Shown here piece by piece: positions 29,197 through 37,400 of a stretch of 64,000 nt of DNA (positions are counted from its first letter, which is position 1; each line of letters starts with the position of its first letter). The DNA comes from Candidatus Saccharimonadota bacterium (GTDB lineage: Bacteria; Patescibacteriota; Saccharimonadia; Saccharimonadales; Saccharimonadaceae), in assembly GCA_017430725.1 (NCBI GenBank), contig JAFRMK010000002.1:33971-97970 (forward strand). The letters are read 5' to 3'. Below the pieces are notes generated by a model. The model did not search any database, had not been told where the DNA came from, and was given only the letters and a program-made list of their open reading frames with translations. The position numbers and the translations under genes were made by a program.

Positions 29197-30783
29197 CTAG
29201 TTTATACTATTCGGCCGAATGATGCCAGGAAGCCAGTGCTCGTCGGGCGTCTGCCCCAAGAGGATGGCGATGGTCGAGGCGAGGTTCGCCAAACCAAAAT
29301 CGCCGTCAGCCAGCTCATAGCGTGCCGCATTTGCAGTGTTGTCGACGAATATACAAGGGACGGGGTTGGTGGTGTGGGCGGTTTTGGGCTGCCCTGTTTC
29401 ATCAAGCAGCTCTTCGGCATTGCCGTGGTCGGCCGTAATCAGGGTTATGCCGCCAAGCTGATTGACTTTCGTGATTATCTGCGCCAGAGCCAAATCAATC
29501 GCCTCGAGCGCAACGACCGTTGGCTGCATTTCGCCAAAGTGCCCAACCATGTCGCCGCCAGGATAGTTGACGCGCAAAAACTGATATTTCTCGCTCTCCA
29601 GCGCTGCCAGCAGACGGTCGGTGATTTCGGCGGTCTTCATCCAGGGGCGTGTATTGAAGGCCTCGGTATAGGATGGAATTTCGGCGGTTTCTTCGCCTGG
29701 TAGCGCAACGTGGCTATTCCCCTTAAAATAATAGGTAATGTGTCCAAATTTGACAGTTTCGGAGATGGCAAACTGACTGACGCCACGGTCAGATAAAAAC
29801 TGCGTGAGATTGTGCTGAAAACGTGGTGGCGCAACCAAGGTGTGCTCTGGGACATGCAAATCTTCGTTATATTCGGTCATGCCGGCAAAATACACATCGG
29901 GGCGTTGTCCGCGGTCAAAATATGGAAAATCGTGATAGGTGAAGGCCATGGCCATTTCGATAGCACGGTCGGCGCGAAAATCGAGATACAGGCAAGCATC
30001 GCCGTCCTGCATGCGACCGATGGGCGCACCGTTCTCGGCGATTACGAAAGGCGGAAGATACTGGTCCTGCAGGTTGGGTTGTTCGCGACGATATGTCTCA
30101 ATCGCCTCGGTGGCGGAGCCGAACTGACGCCCCTCCCCCCAGACGTGCGTACGCCAACCTTTTTCGACCATCGACCAATCGCTCTCATAGCGGTCGGCGG
30201 TGATGACCATGCGACCGCCACCAGATGCGATGCGATAATCGGGGTCGCCCAATTCGTGAATGAATGCCTCGATGCGCTGGATATACTTCGGCTCGCTCTG
30301 GGGTGGAACATCACGGCCGTCAATCAAAGCATGGATACGCACGTGCTCAATACCGGCGCCTTTCGCTTGTTTCAGCGCCGCCTCAAAGTGCGAAATATTC
30401 GAATGGACGTTGCCGTCACTGAAGATGCCCATCAGATGCAAGGTGCCATGGTTGGCGGTGAGACGGGCGACGATATCTTGCCAGCTCTGACTTTGAAAGG
30501 CTGCGCCTGATTGAATGGCCTCGGCCACGGCAGCGCTACGCTGCAGGACAATTTCACCTGCGCCCATGGCGTTGTGTCCGACTTCGCTGTTGCCGACATC
30601 GCCAGCCGGCACGCCGACGTATTTGCCCGAAGCCCCCAACTTGGCGCAAGGATATTGGCGCAACAGACGATGCAGGGTCGTAAGTCGAGCCTGCTTCACG
30701 GCGTTCCCGGTCGAGTCGTCCCGCAAGCCAACGCCATCCAAAACAACCAAGACGACTGGCCCGCGGTAATGTATTTCGCTCAT
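29197..30783 (-). CDS. gpmI: 2,3-bisphosphoglycerate-independent phosphoglycerate mutase
   Basis: GpmI interconverts 3- and 2-phosphoglycerate in glycolysis with two Mn ions. The 528-residue protein has the metal site VVLDGVGLRDD, the catalytic serine in GNSEVGHNAMGAG, HALIDGRDVPPQS, TVKFGHITYYFKG and the C-terminal metal ligands GDMVGHFG and TADHGNAEEL. Length is slightly above the usual 510. The ATG at 30783 is chosen because TATACT lies 6 nt before it (leaderless). The longer open frame would cross the divergent promoter region shared with tsaC. Confidence 0.96.
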   Translation of the reverse strand: MSEIHYRGPVVLVVLDGVGLRDDSTGNAVKQARLTTLHRLLRQYPCAKLGASGKYVGVPAGDVGNSEVGHNAMGAGEIVLQRSAAVAEAIQSGAAFQSQSWQDIVARLTANHGTLHLMGIFSDGNVHSNISHFEAALKQAKGAGIEHVRIHALIDGRDVPPQSEPKYIQRIEAFIHELGDPDYRIASGGGRMVITADRYESDWSMVEKGWRTHVWGEGRQFGSATEAIETYRREQPNLQDQYLPPFVIAENGAPIGRMQDGDACLYLDFRADRAIEMAMAFTYHDFPYFDRGQRPDVYFAGMTEYNEDLHVPEHTLVAPPRFQHNLTQFLSDRGVSQFAISETVKFGHITYYFKGNSHVALPGEETAEIPSYTEAFNTRPWMKTAEITDRLLAALESEKYQFLRVNYPGGDMVGHFGEMQPTVVALEAIDLALAQIITKVNQLGGITLITADHGNAEELLDETGQPKTAHTTNPVPCIFVDNTANAARYELADGDFGLANLASTIAILLGQTPDEHWLPGIIRPNSIN

Positions 30784-30863
30784 GTTTATAGTATAGCAAA
30801 CTTCGCCCTTGACGCCGATATGGTTGACTTTTTTCGTGTTTTGTGATATAATCATAGCATATT

Positions 30864-31454
30864 ATGCGTGAGTTAAGTCAGAGACAGTTTGCCGAAGCGC
30901 AAAAATGCCTGAAAAAAGGTGATATTTTGGCGGTCCCAACAGAGACGGTCTATGGACTAGCTGTTAGTCTCGATAATCACGCTGCCGTTAAGCGACTGTT
31001 AGACTTCAAGCAACGTGGCACCGATGGTGATAAAATCCTTACCCTGATGCTGCCGACAGTCAAGGATATTCCGAAATATGCCAAGGTGAGCCACTGGCAG
31101 ATGGCCTTGGCGCGACATCATTTTCCGGGCGAACTCACGATTGTGCTGCCCAAAAACGACAGTTTCAAACATCGCTATTTTGACCACTTTGACAGCGTGG
31201 GTGTGCGCATTCCGGCGCATGACTACATGCTGAAACTACTCCAGCGCACCGGACCGCTACTAGTAACCAGCGCCAACCGGCGCGGCCAGGCGCCCTGTTT
31301 GAGTGCGACAGACATCAAAAACCGGCTGCCCGACATTGAGGCCGTGGTAAGCGGCAACGCTGGCGGCAACCTGCCTTCGACTATCGTAGACTGGACCGGC
31401 GATGCGCCATTCACGGTTCGCCAGGGCGGTCTGCTGATTGTTCATTACGCCTAG
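30864..31454 (+). CDS. tsaC: Threonylcarbamoyl-AMP synthase (TsaC/YrdC/Sua5)
   Basis: This enzyme makes threonylcarbamoyl-AMP for the t6A modification at position 37 of ANN-decoding tRNAs. The 196-residue single-domain protein has the YrdC core: VPTETVYGLAVS, the KxR motif in FKQR and the SxN motif in VTSANRRG. It lacks the extra Sua5 C-terminal domain. A TATAAT -10 box lies 11 nt before the ATG, leaving almost no leader. A terminator follows directly. Confidence 0.92.
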   Translation: MRELSQRQFAEAQKCLKKGDILAVPTETVYGLAVSLDNHAAVKRLLDFKQRGTDGDKILTLMLPTVKDIPKYAKVSHWQMALARHHFPGELTIVLPKNDSFKHRYFDHFDSVGVRIPAHDYMLKLLQRTGPLLVTSANRRGQAPCLSATDIKNRLPDIEAVVSGNAGGNLPSTIVDWTGDAPFTVRQGGLLIVHYA

Positions 31455-31460
31455 ACTAGC

Positions 31461-31487
31461 AAAAAACCAGATTAGCTCTGGTTTTTT
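31461..31487. terminator. Bidirectional terminator
   Basis: The symmetric element A6-CCAGA / TCTGG-T6 can terminate tsaC on the plus strand and the candidate small RNA on the minus strand. Confidence 0.85.
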
Positions 31488-31607
31488 GTGGCTGTTACGC
31501 GCCCACCCTTTGGGGCACAATGTTTGTTTTAATCCGCTGTTTGTTTTTGATTGGTCTCCACACCATTCCACACTCATTGCAGTGGAACCCCGTGAAGCGT
31601 ACCAGCT
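31461..31607 (-). ncRNA. Candidate small RNA downstream of obg
   Basis: On the minus strand TTGACG (31638-31643) and TTTAAT (31615-31620), 17 nt apart, predict a start near 31607. The transcript of about 147 nt would run to the bidirectional terminator at 31461-31487. Between them are two possible hairpins, TTCCAC / GTGGAA and TGCCC / GGGCG, and no convincing open reading frame. It does not carry the conserved cores of 4.5S RNA, RNase P RNA or tmRNA. The same stretch could simply be an untranslated gap with a chance promoter. Confidence 0.4.
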
Positions 31608-31670
31608 TGTTTTTATTAAAGCAAAAATAAGCACGAGCGTCAAGATAAAAATACTATTTTTTGAGATTTT

Positions 31671-32834
31671 TTAGGCGAAATTTTCTTCAGACTCGGCATC
31701 TAATTCTGTATCGTCTTGGTCGAGAAGAATGATTGTGTTGCGCTCGCCTTTTTGGTAGCGCTCGTGACGCGCCCGATGAGTGGGCGCCGTTTCACCAAGC
31801 GTAATCACGGGCAGTTCGGGGCCGGCCGCTGTTTCTTCTGATTGTGCCGGCGTGGCCGCCTGAATCATCGTGCGCAAGCGCCGCAATACCGCATCGAGGC
31901 CCTGGTGAGCGACGCTGGATATCGCCATAATCTCGACCGAAGGGTTTTTCTGTTGAATAGCACGTTTTTGCATGTCAATTATTTCGACATCCAGGCCTTC
32001 GGTTTTGGTCAGAACCACCAACTCGGGGCGCTCCGCGAGGGACGCGGAATAATTCGCCAACTCGACGCGGATGTCGCGGTATGCTTTACCGGCGTCTTCT
32101 TGATAAGCGTCAATCAAATGAAGCAGGACTTTCGTGCGCTCGACGTGGCGCAAGAACTGATCGCCCAGGCCTTTGCCGTCAGATGCGCCCTCGATTAGAC
32201 CCGGAATATCGGCAATCAAAATGCCGGCGCCGTCAATCTGCGCAACGCCAAGATTCGGGCGCAGCGTCGTAAACGGATAGTCGGCAATTTCGGGCCGGGC
32301 GTTGCTGACGACAGACAAAAAGGTCGATTTACCGGCATTCGGAAAGCCTACCAGGCCAACATCGGCAATCATCTTGAGCTCAAGCTCGGCGTCGAATTCC
32401 TCGCCCGGATTGCCCAGCTCGGCGATTTTTGGTACTTGGCGCGTCGAGGAGCGAAAATGCCAGTTGCCGTAGCCGCCGTCACCGCCATGCGCGATAATGA
32501 CACGTTCCTTGTCTTTGGTTAAATCGGCGATAACCTCGCCTTCACGTTTGACGACCGTGCCGACCGGCACCTCAACTTCAAGGTCTTGGCCGGACTTTCC
32601 GGAACTGCGCTGACCGGAGCCAGCCTTGCCGTCTGGGGCGATGAGACGAGGCTGAAAACGAAAATCAATCAGCGTGTCGCTGTCTTTACTGGCCACAAAA
32701 ACGACATCACCGCCTTTGCCGCCATCGCCACCATCAGGGCCGCCCTTTGGCACATAGATTTCATGACGAAAGGATACGGCGCCATTGCCGCCCTTGCCCG
32801 CCTTGATATGGACTTTTGCAGTATCAACAAACAT
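31671..32834 (-). CDS. obg: GTPase Obg (CgtA)
   Basis: Obg is a ribosome-assembly and stress GTPase. The 387-residue protein has the glycine-rich Obg fold (AGKGGNGAVSFRHE, GGDGGKGGDVVFV), the G domain with P-loop GFPNAGKST, switch DIPGLIEGAS and VVLTKTEGLD in the place of NKxD, and a short C-terminal extension. In the G4 motif the usual Asn is Thr (LTKTEGLD), a small deviation worth noting. The ATG lies 8 nt after the stop of the LysM/CHAP gene, so they are probably co-transcribed. Confidence 0.95.
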   Translation of the reverse strand: MFVDTAKVHIKAGKGGNGAVSFRHEIYVPKGGPDGGDGGKGGDVVFVASKDSDTLIDFRFQPRLIAPDGKAGSGQRSSGKSGQDLEVEVPVGTVVKREGEVIADLTKDKERVIIAHGGDGGYGNWHFRSSTRQVPKIAELGNPGEEFDAELELKMIADVGLVGFPNAGKSTFLSVVSNARPEIADYPFTTLRPNLGVAQIDGAGILIADIPGLIEGASDGKGLGDQFLRHVERTKVLLHLIDAYQEDAGKAYRDIRVELANYSASLAERPELVVLTKTEGLDVEIIDMQKRAIQQKNPSVEIMAISSVAHQGLDAVLRRLRTMIQAATPAQSEETAAGPELPVITLGETAPTHRARHERYQKGERNTIILLDQDDTELDAESEENFA

Positions 32835-32842
32835 GGCGGAGC

Positions 32843-34018
32843 CTACTTGTGCTGATAGATATAGTTATACTGCAGCGCGTCGCCCCAGTCGATGTCCGAC
32901 TGATAGACGTGATTAAACTTGCCGTTCGGGCCAGAAATGTTCATTTCCTGAATCTTGATGCTCACGCCCGGCGTGACACCCACCACGACACCGACGTGAC
33001 CATAATAGCCAGAGGTCGACTGGATGACGGCGCCATAGGCCGGTGTACGACCGGTGTAATAGCTGCCACCCATGGTGTAAATCCAGTTGCGGGCGTTACC
33101 AACCGCGCCGGTCGGCAGCCAGTATTCGCTGGTCATATTATTGCGGCGCCAATACCAGGCAAACCACGTACAGTTGCCGAAGGCACCAGGGTTGTTCTGC
33201 CATTTAGTGGCGTAGTATTCGTTGCTCCAATAGCTGTAGCTGCCAATTTCAACCATATTATGGCGGGCGCCAGAATCGTAGACATAGCTGTAGGTACGAC
33301 CGCTGTTATTGTTACTGTAAGGACGACTTGTCGGCGCGACATACTCTGGGCGCTCGCGTTCTGGCACCGTCGCATTCGGGATTATCAAAATCTGACCGGC
33401 CTCAATGGCGCGCCCCTCAAGGTTGTTGAAGGCGACGATCTGCTCCTCGTTCGAGCCATATTTCTGCGCCAAGGCAGCAGCACTATCATTGGCCTGTGCT
33501 TTATAGGCGATGCCATTCAGGACAGGCACATAAATCGTACTGCCGACACTGAGCTGTTCATTTTTCAGGCCATTGCTCCAGCGCAGTTGGTCCTTAGTGG
33601 CCTTCGAGCCGTATAGGGCGATAATTGAATCAAGCGTTTCGCCTTCGGCGACGGTGTGGCTCTTGATTTTGTCGAGATCGAGGCCAGAGGCATCAATAAT
33701 GGTCGGTTTTTCAACTACGGCCGTATCGGATGAGCTGACCGTACCGGTGCTTTCATAGATGGCGTTGATGGTGACATAGTTCTCGCTGATGGATGAAGTC
33801 GACGGTAAATCGACCGCGTTAGCGATGTTGGCAACCGTATAGGACTCAGACAGTTGGTCGGATGTTACGGAGAAGTTCAAATCATCAAAATTAGTCGCGA
33901 TTGGCTTGGTAGCAGTGTCGCTTTGGTTTTGTGAGCCAAAGAACATAATAGCCCAAACTCCGGCAAAACAGCAGAGATAGGGCAATATTCTTTGTAGTAA
34001 TATCTGAAATCGCTTCAT
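32843..34018 (-). CDS. Secreted LysM/CHAP-domain cell-wall hydrolase
   Basis: The 391-residue protein has an N-terminal membrane anchor or signal (residues 8-28), two LysM peptidoglycan-binding repeats (HTVAEGETLDSIIALYGS; YKAQANDSAAALAQKYGS), a short linker and a C-terminal CHAP amidase/endopeptidase domain. The catalytic Cys is in GNCTWFAWYW and the His in YGHVGVVVG. It probably cuts peptide cross-links in the wall. The ATG at 34018 is preferred over the one 8 codons upstream because it starts the basic signal segment (MKRFQILLQRIL). A structured leader of about 50 nt precedes it. Confidence 0.88.
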   Translation of the reverse strand: MKRFQILLQRILPYLCCFAGVWAIMFFGSQNQSDTATKPIATNFDDLNFSVTSDQLSESYTVANIANAVDLPSTSSISENYVTINAIYESTGTVSSSDTAVVEKPTIIDASGLDLDKIKSHTVAEGETLDSIIALYGSKATKDQLRWSNGLKNEQLSVGSTIYVPVLNGIAYKAQANDSAAALAQKYGSNEEQIVAFNNLEGRAIEAGQILIIPNATVPERERPEYVAPTSRPYSNNNSGRTYSYVYDSGARHNMVEIGSYSYWSNEYYATKWQNNPGAFGNCTWFAWYWRRNNMTSEYWLPTGAVGNARNWIYTMGGSYYTGRTPAYGAVIQSTSGYYGHVGVVVGVTPGVSIKIQEMNISGPNGKFNHVYQSDIDWGDALQYNYIYQHK

Positions 34019-34105
34019 AGTAGAGATTTGCACTGCACCCACCGCAGTGTGGCTCTCCCCCGAAAAAGCCTATCCCATTTTAGCACATTTTGCTTATTTT
34101 TACAA
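34019..34105 (-). promoter_or_regulatory. Promoter and structured leader of the LysM/CHAP gene
   Basis: On the minus strand TTGTAA (34100-34105) and TAAAAT (34077-34082, extended TGC) are 17 nt apart. The leader (about 34070 to 34019) holds two hairpins: GGCT / AGCC with a mostly wobble inner stem (34051-34070) and a perfect CACTGC / GCAGTG stem (34031-34049). There is no Shine-Dalgarno. No known riboswitch class was recognised. Confidence 0.5.
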
Positions 34106-35170
34106 AATCTTGCACATCTCCTGACAGTGGTTTCTTATATTGTTCTCGTGCTCGGCGGACGTTTTGGCATAGTACATTTGACCGTCGTCGCCGGTCAAGA
34201 AGTAATAATAGTCGGAATACGCACCGTCGGGGCTTGCGACGGCCTTGAGGGCATTAATGCCGGGATTATTTACGGCGGTCGGCGGCAAACCGGCGCAGCG
34301 ACGCGAATTCCAGGGGCATTCGATTGAATCAAGGTAAGACATGTCGGTCTTACTGCGATCTGGATTAATCTGGTCGGCTCGGTAGCCGATGACGATGTCC
34401 GAGCCCAGCGGAGTGCCCTGTTTGAGGCGATTTAGGAAGATTTGTGCGACTTTCGGCATGTCGGCGGTCAGTCTGCCGGCCTCGCCCTGGACGATTGAAG
34501 CTAAAACGATACCCTGATACAGATTGAGGCCGTGAGCCTGAAACTTCTGCTCCAGGCCTTCGCGCTTGATGGCGTCATACATTTCGTCAAAAGTACGCTC
34601 GAGAATCGATTCGACCGAAACACCGGCAAAAAACTCATAGGTGTCGCCATAGATAAAGCCCTCCAGACTGGCCTCGGCCGGCTTGCTCGCCAATAGGGGG
34701 TGGTCGTAAGTCTTTTTGAATGCGGCATCGATGGCGGCTTCCTTGTAGCCGACATTGAGCAAGCGTTCACGCGCAGATGCCAGAGTCGCACCAGGCAAAA
34801 AAGTGATGCGAAAGGTTTTGGCAGCGGCACCCTTGTTGAGCTCAGCGATGATTTCGGCGACTGCAAGATTTGGCGCGAGATAGTAATTGCCGGCCTTGAG
34901 ACTCTTGTCTTTCGCCTCAAGTTTCAGATAAACCCGAAAAGCAAGGGCGTTGCGAATGAGCTTTTTCTCGGCCAGCTTTTCGGCAATTTGCTTGCTAGTC
35001 GAACCTTCGGTAACCACAAATTCCTTCGTCAGGCTGCTGTTGCTATCGACAGGGCGCAAGTTCAGCTTATACCAAGCAGTCAGCGCGCTGAGCGCCCCCA
35101 GAACGAGCACTAGAAATATCAGAGGAACGAGCAATCGGCGTTGGCGTTTGGTGCGACTCAGTTTTGGCAT
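34100..35170 (-). CDS. mltG: Endolytic murein transglycosylase MltG (YceG)
   Basis: MltG cuts nascent glycan strands and helps set their length. The 356-residue protein has a basic N-terminus, one membrane anchor (residues 12-32), a LysM-like domain (TEGSTSKQIAEKLAEKKLI) and the YceG catalytic domain (PLGSDIVIGY; GLPPTAVNNPGINALKA). The active-site segment reads ASIVQGEAG where most members have ASIVEKE, so the first of the two acidic positions is Gln. The ATG lies 1 nt after the ruvX stop, with AAAGGAG inside ruvX. Confidence 0.92.
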   Translation of the reverse strand: MPKLSRTKRQRRLLVPLIFLVLVLGALSALTAWYKLNLRPVDSNSSLTKEFVVTEGSTSKQIAEKLAEKKLIRNALAFRVYLKLEAKDKSLKAGNYYLAPNLAVAEIIAELNKGAAAKTFRITFLPGATLASARERLLNVGYKEAAIDAAFKKTYDHPLLASKPAEASLEGFIYGDTYEFFAGVSVESILERTFDEMYDAIKREGLEQKFQAHGLNLYQGIVLASIVQGEAGRLTADMPKVAQIFLNRLKQGTPLGSDIVIGYRADQINPDRSKTDMSYLDSIECPWNSRRCAGLPPTAVNNPGINALKAVASPDGAYSDYYYFLTGDDGQMYYAKTSAEHENNIRNHCQEMCKIL

Positions 35171-35626
35171 CTAGTTGGCTCCTTTGATGTTTCGTTCAAT
35201 TTCCGACAAATCACTGCGCTCGAGAAAATCTTGCAAAATGAGCGTCGCCGCCTCGACATCAACTTTGCCGGCAGCGCGGTCGCGACGACTCACGTTGCCC
35301 AGATTATCTTCGGCCTGCACAGAGGTATATGATTCATCCTGCATGATTACTGGCGGCTCAGGTTGCTTATGCTTGACAAAAAACTCTTTTAGTGCTATAA
35401 TGAAGTTCTCAACCGATGCAGTCTGTCGGGTGGTTTCTCCCCTGTTATTGCGTGGCCGACCGACTACTAGCAGCTCCGCTTGTTCCCTTGCGTACTGGGT
35501 AGCGATTTCGGCAAATTCGTTGCCATCGACCGCTACCATTTGGCGCGGCACGGCGATGCGGACGGCGCTATCTGCAAAAGCCAGCCCAATTCGTTTTGTG
35601 CCAACATCGAGTGCCAGAATGCGCAT
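35171..35626 (-). CDS. ruvX: Putative pre-16S rRNA/Holliday junction nuclease RuvX (YqgF)
   Basis: YqgF proteins have an RNase H fold and process the 5' end of 16S rRNA; an earlier proposal was Holliday junction resolution. The 151-residue protein has the first catalytic Asp in LALDVGTKRIGLAFAD, the Glu in QDESYTSVQAE and the last Asp in KVDVEAATLILQDFLE. Its ATG overlaps the stop of the upstream gene (TAATG). Confidence 0.92.
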   Translation of the reverse strand: MRILALDVGTKRIGLAFADSAVRIAVPRQMVAVDGNEFAEIATQYAREQAELLVVGRPRNNRGETTRQTASVENFIIALKEFFVKHKQPEPPVIMQDESYTSVQAEDNLGNVSRRDRAAGKVDVEAATLILQDFLERSDLSEIERNIKGAN

Positions 35627-37359
35627 TATTCCTCGTCTGTCTTGAGCTCAATGTGAACTTTGTTTTGGTTCTTAGGCACCTTGGTGACCCAGAAATACGA
35701 CGGTTTGACTTCGACGCTGGTCACGCCCTTGATGGACTTAATCATGGTCTGGACCTCGCCCACTTTCTTGCCCAAGGATTTCTCCATCACTTCAGCTTCG
35801 GTGATGGTCGGGCCAATCTTGACGACTGATTTCAGCTTGCCGGAAAAGGCGCCATTGCCGTCATCATTGAAGGCGTCAACGAAGGCTTTATCGATACCGG
35901 TATCGTGTACCATTTGGGTGTCGTCACCAATTCTCTCGTCCGATACCTTCTTGATGAAGCGCTCAACGTCTTCACGCTTCACGGCAGAAATGCTGTATTC
36001 GATTTCTTTGATGATTTGCGGCGTCACACCGTCGCCAACTTCTTCGTTCAGCGCCGGAGAAGTCGTGACACGCGGCTCGCTTGCTTTGAAGCTGCTGGTA
36101 ATCAGGAGATAGTCATCACCAAATTCTTCGCTCAGCTCGTCGCGGGCTTCGCCCTCAACACTCATGTCGAGGCTGGCTTCCGCCTCTGCAACGTCTTTAT
36201 CTGTCACAGTTTTGACGATTTTGCTCGAACCGCCGGTCATGGCAGAGCTGGAGGCGACCGAAACGGCAGACGCACCAGACGACCATCCGGAATTGGTAGC
36301 GCTAATATTATATTTATCGCCGTTTTCGGAAGCGACGACGTTAATCGTTGCTGTTGCATCCGCCGAAAGATCGCATCTAATTCTTCTATTATCGACACTG
36401 CAATTCGTGCCTCTATTTACTATATTGTCGTCATCGACTGTTATAGTTGCTTGGCTGGTACTCACATATTTTAGACCGCTATGCGTAAATGATGTTCCGC
36501 TAGGAACAGTGATAGTCTGTCTAAAATCAAGCGAGTTGAAGAATACTGGCGAATTTACCTTGACCGTAACTGTCCCGCTGGCCTTTTCGCCTTTGTCGAC
36601 TTGGCCAGTTGCGGTAAATTCGCCCTTTACGCTCTTTTTTACGCTCTTGGTTTCGACATAGAACAGGCCGCTGTCAACGTCGTCATTGCCTTCAGTGCTG
36701 GTGAAATTGACTTTCTCGGCGAAATTCTCGCCGGTCGTCTTGATGTTGACGACGATATTCACGGCCGGAGCGAAAACGCTTGCCCAGATAATGAATAGCA
36801 ACAGCGCCAAACCGGCAGCAGCGCCGGCGATAATTTTCTTCTGATTTTTCTTGAAGTTCGGGATTTTGGTTGCGGCTTTTTTGCGACTTGCTTTCTTCTC
36901 TTCAGCCGCTTCATCGATTTCCATGTCGGCTTTTTCGGCAGGAGCGGTTTTGGCAGCGGCTTTTTTCGCAGCGGGCTTTTTGCCGTCGGTGACTTCGATT
37001 TTCTTGCCCTTTTCGGGTGTTTCTTCTACGGCTTCGATGACATCGCCGTCCACATTGTCGCCCAGTTCGGTGGCGACATCGGCATCCGGAAGTTTCGGCT
37101 TGCTTTGCAGTGTTTTGGCGACGGGGATATTGGCGCCAGCGGCCAGACGCAGCAGCGATGGGTCGGAACTAATCAAAACGACGGTTTTTTCGGTCCGCAT
37201 GGCGGTTTTGGTAATCAGCTTAAAGTTTACTGCACTGTGGAGCACGCTGGCTTTTTTAGGCGGCACCAGTGCGACAATCTTGTTCTTGGCGGCTTTGATT
37301 TTGGCAAGGATATCAGTGATATCGTCTTCCGCCTCAATATAAATGACGTCTTTATTCAT
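35626..37359 (-). CDS. Single-pass surface protein, unknown function
   Basis: The 577-residue protein has a small N-terminal cytoplasmic domain of alpha/beta type (DVIYIEAEDDITDILAKI ... KTVVLISSDPSLLRLAA), an A/K/E-rich linker, one membrane segment (about residues 170-192) and a large beta-rich outside domain. The C-terminus repeats a common Patescibacteria ending (TMIKSIKGVTSVEVKPSYFWVTKVP). I recognise it as a lineage-type protein, but no function can be named. TATAAT lies 7 nt before the ATG at 37359, so it is leaderless. It is divergent from the kinase gene and coupled to ruvX. Confidence 0.72.
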   Translation of the reverse strand: MNKDVIYIEAEDDITDILAKIKAAKNKIVALVPPKKASVLHSAVNFKLITKTAMRTEKTVVLISSDPSLLRLAAGANIPVAKTLQSKPKLPDADVATELGDNVDGDVIEAVEETPEKGKKIEVTDGKKPAAKKAAAKTAPAEKADMEIDEAAEEKKASRKKAATKIPNFKKNQKKIIAGAAAGLALLLFIIWASVFAPAVNIVVNIKTTGENFAEKVNFTSTEGNDDVDSGLFYVETKSVKKSVKGEFTATGQVDKGEKASGTVTVKVNSPVFFNSLDFRQTITVPSGTSFTHSGLKYVSTSQATITVDDDNIVNRGTNCSVDNRRIRCDLSADATATINVVASENGDKYNISATNSGWSSGASAVSVASSSAMTGGSSKIVKTVTDKDVAEAEASLDMSVEGEARDELSEEFGDDYLLITSSFKASEPRVTTSPALNEEVGDGVTPQIIKEIEYSISAVKREDVERFIKKVSDERIGDDTQMVHDTGIDKAFVDAFNDDGNGAFSGKLKSVVKIGPTITEAEVMEKSLGKKVGEVQTMIKSIKGVTSVEVKPSYFWVTKVPKNQNKVHIELKTDEE

Positions 37360-37400
37360 AAAATACATTATATCATTCTTGTGCTAAAATTAAGACAGTT

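Noticed and set aside
31461..31643. 4.5S SRP RNA, RNase P RNA or tmRNA in the obg-tsaC gap
   Set aside because: The conserved GGAAGCAGCC-type SRP tetraloop region, the RNase P GAAAGTCC core and the tmRNA tRNA-like ends are absent.
34019..34070. c-di-AMP (ydaO) or other known riboswitch before the LysM/CHAP gene
   Set aside because: The leader is only about 50 nt, too short for ydaO, and none of the conserved ydaO blocks are visible.
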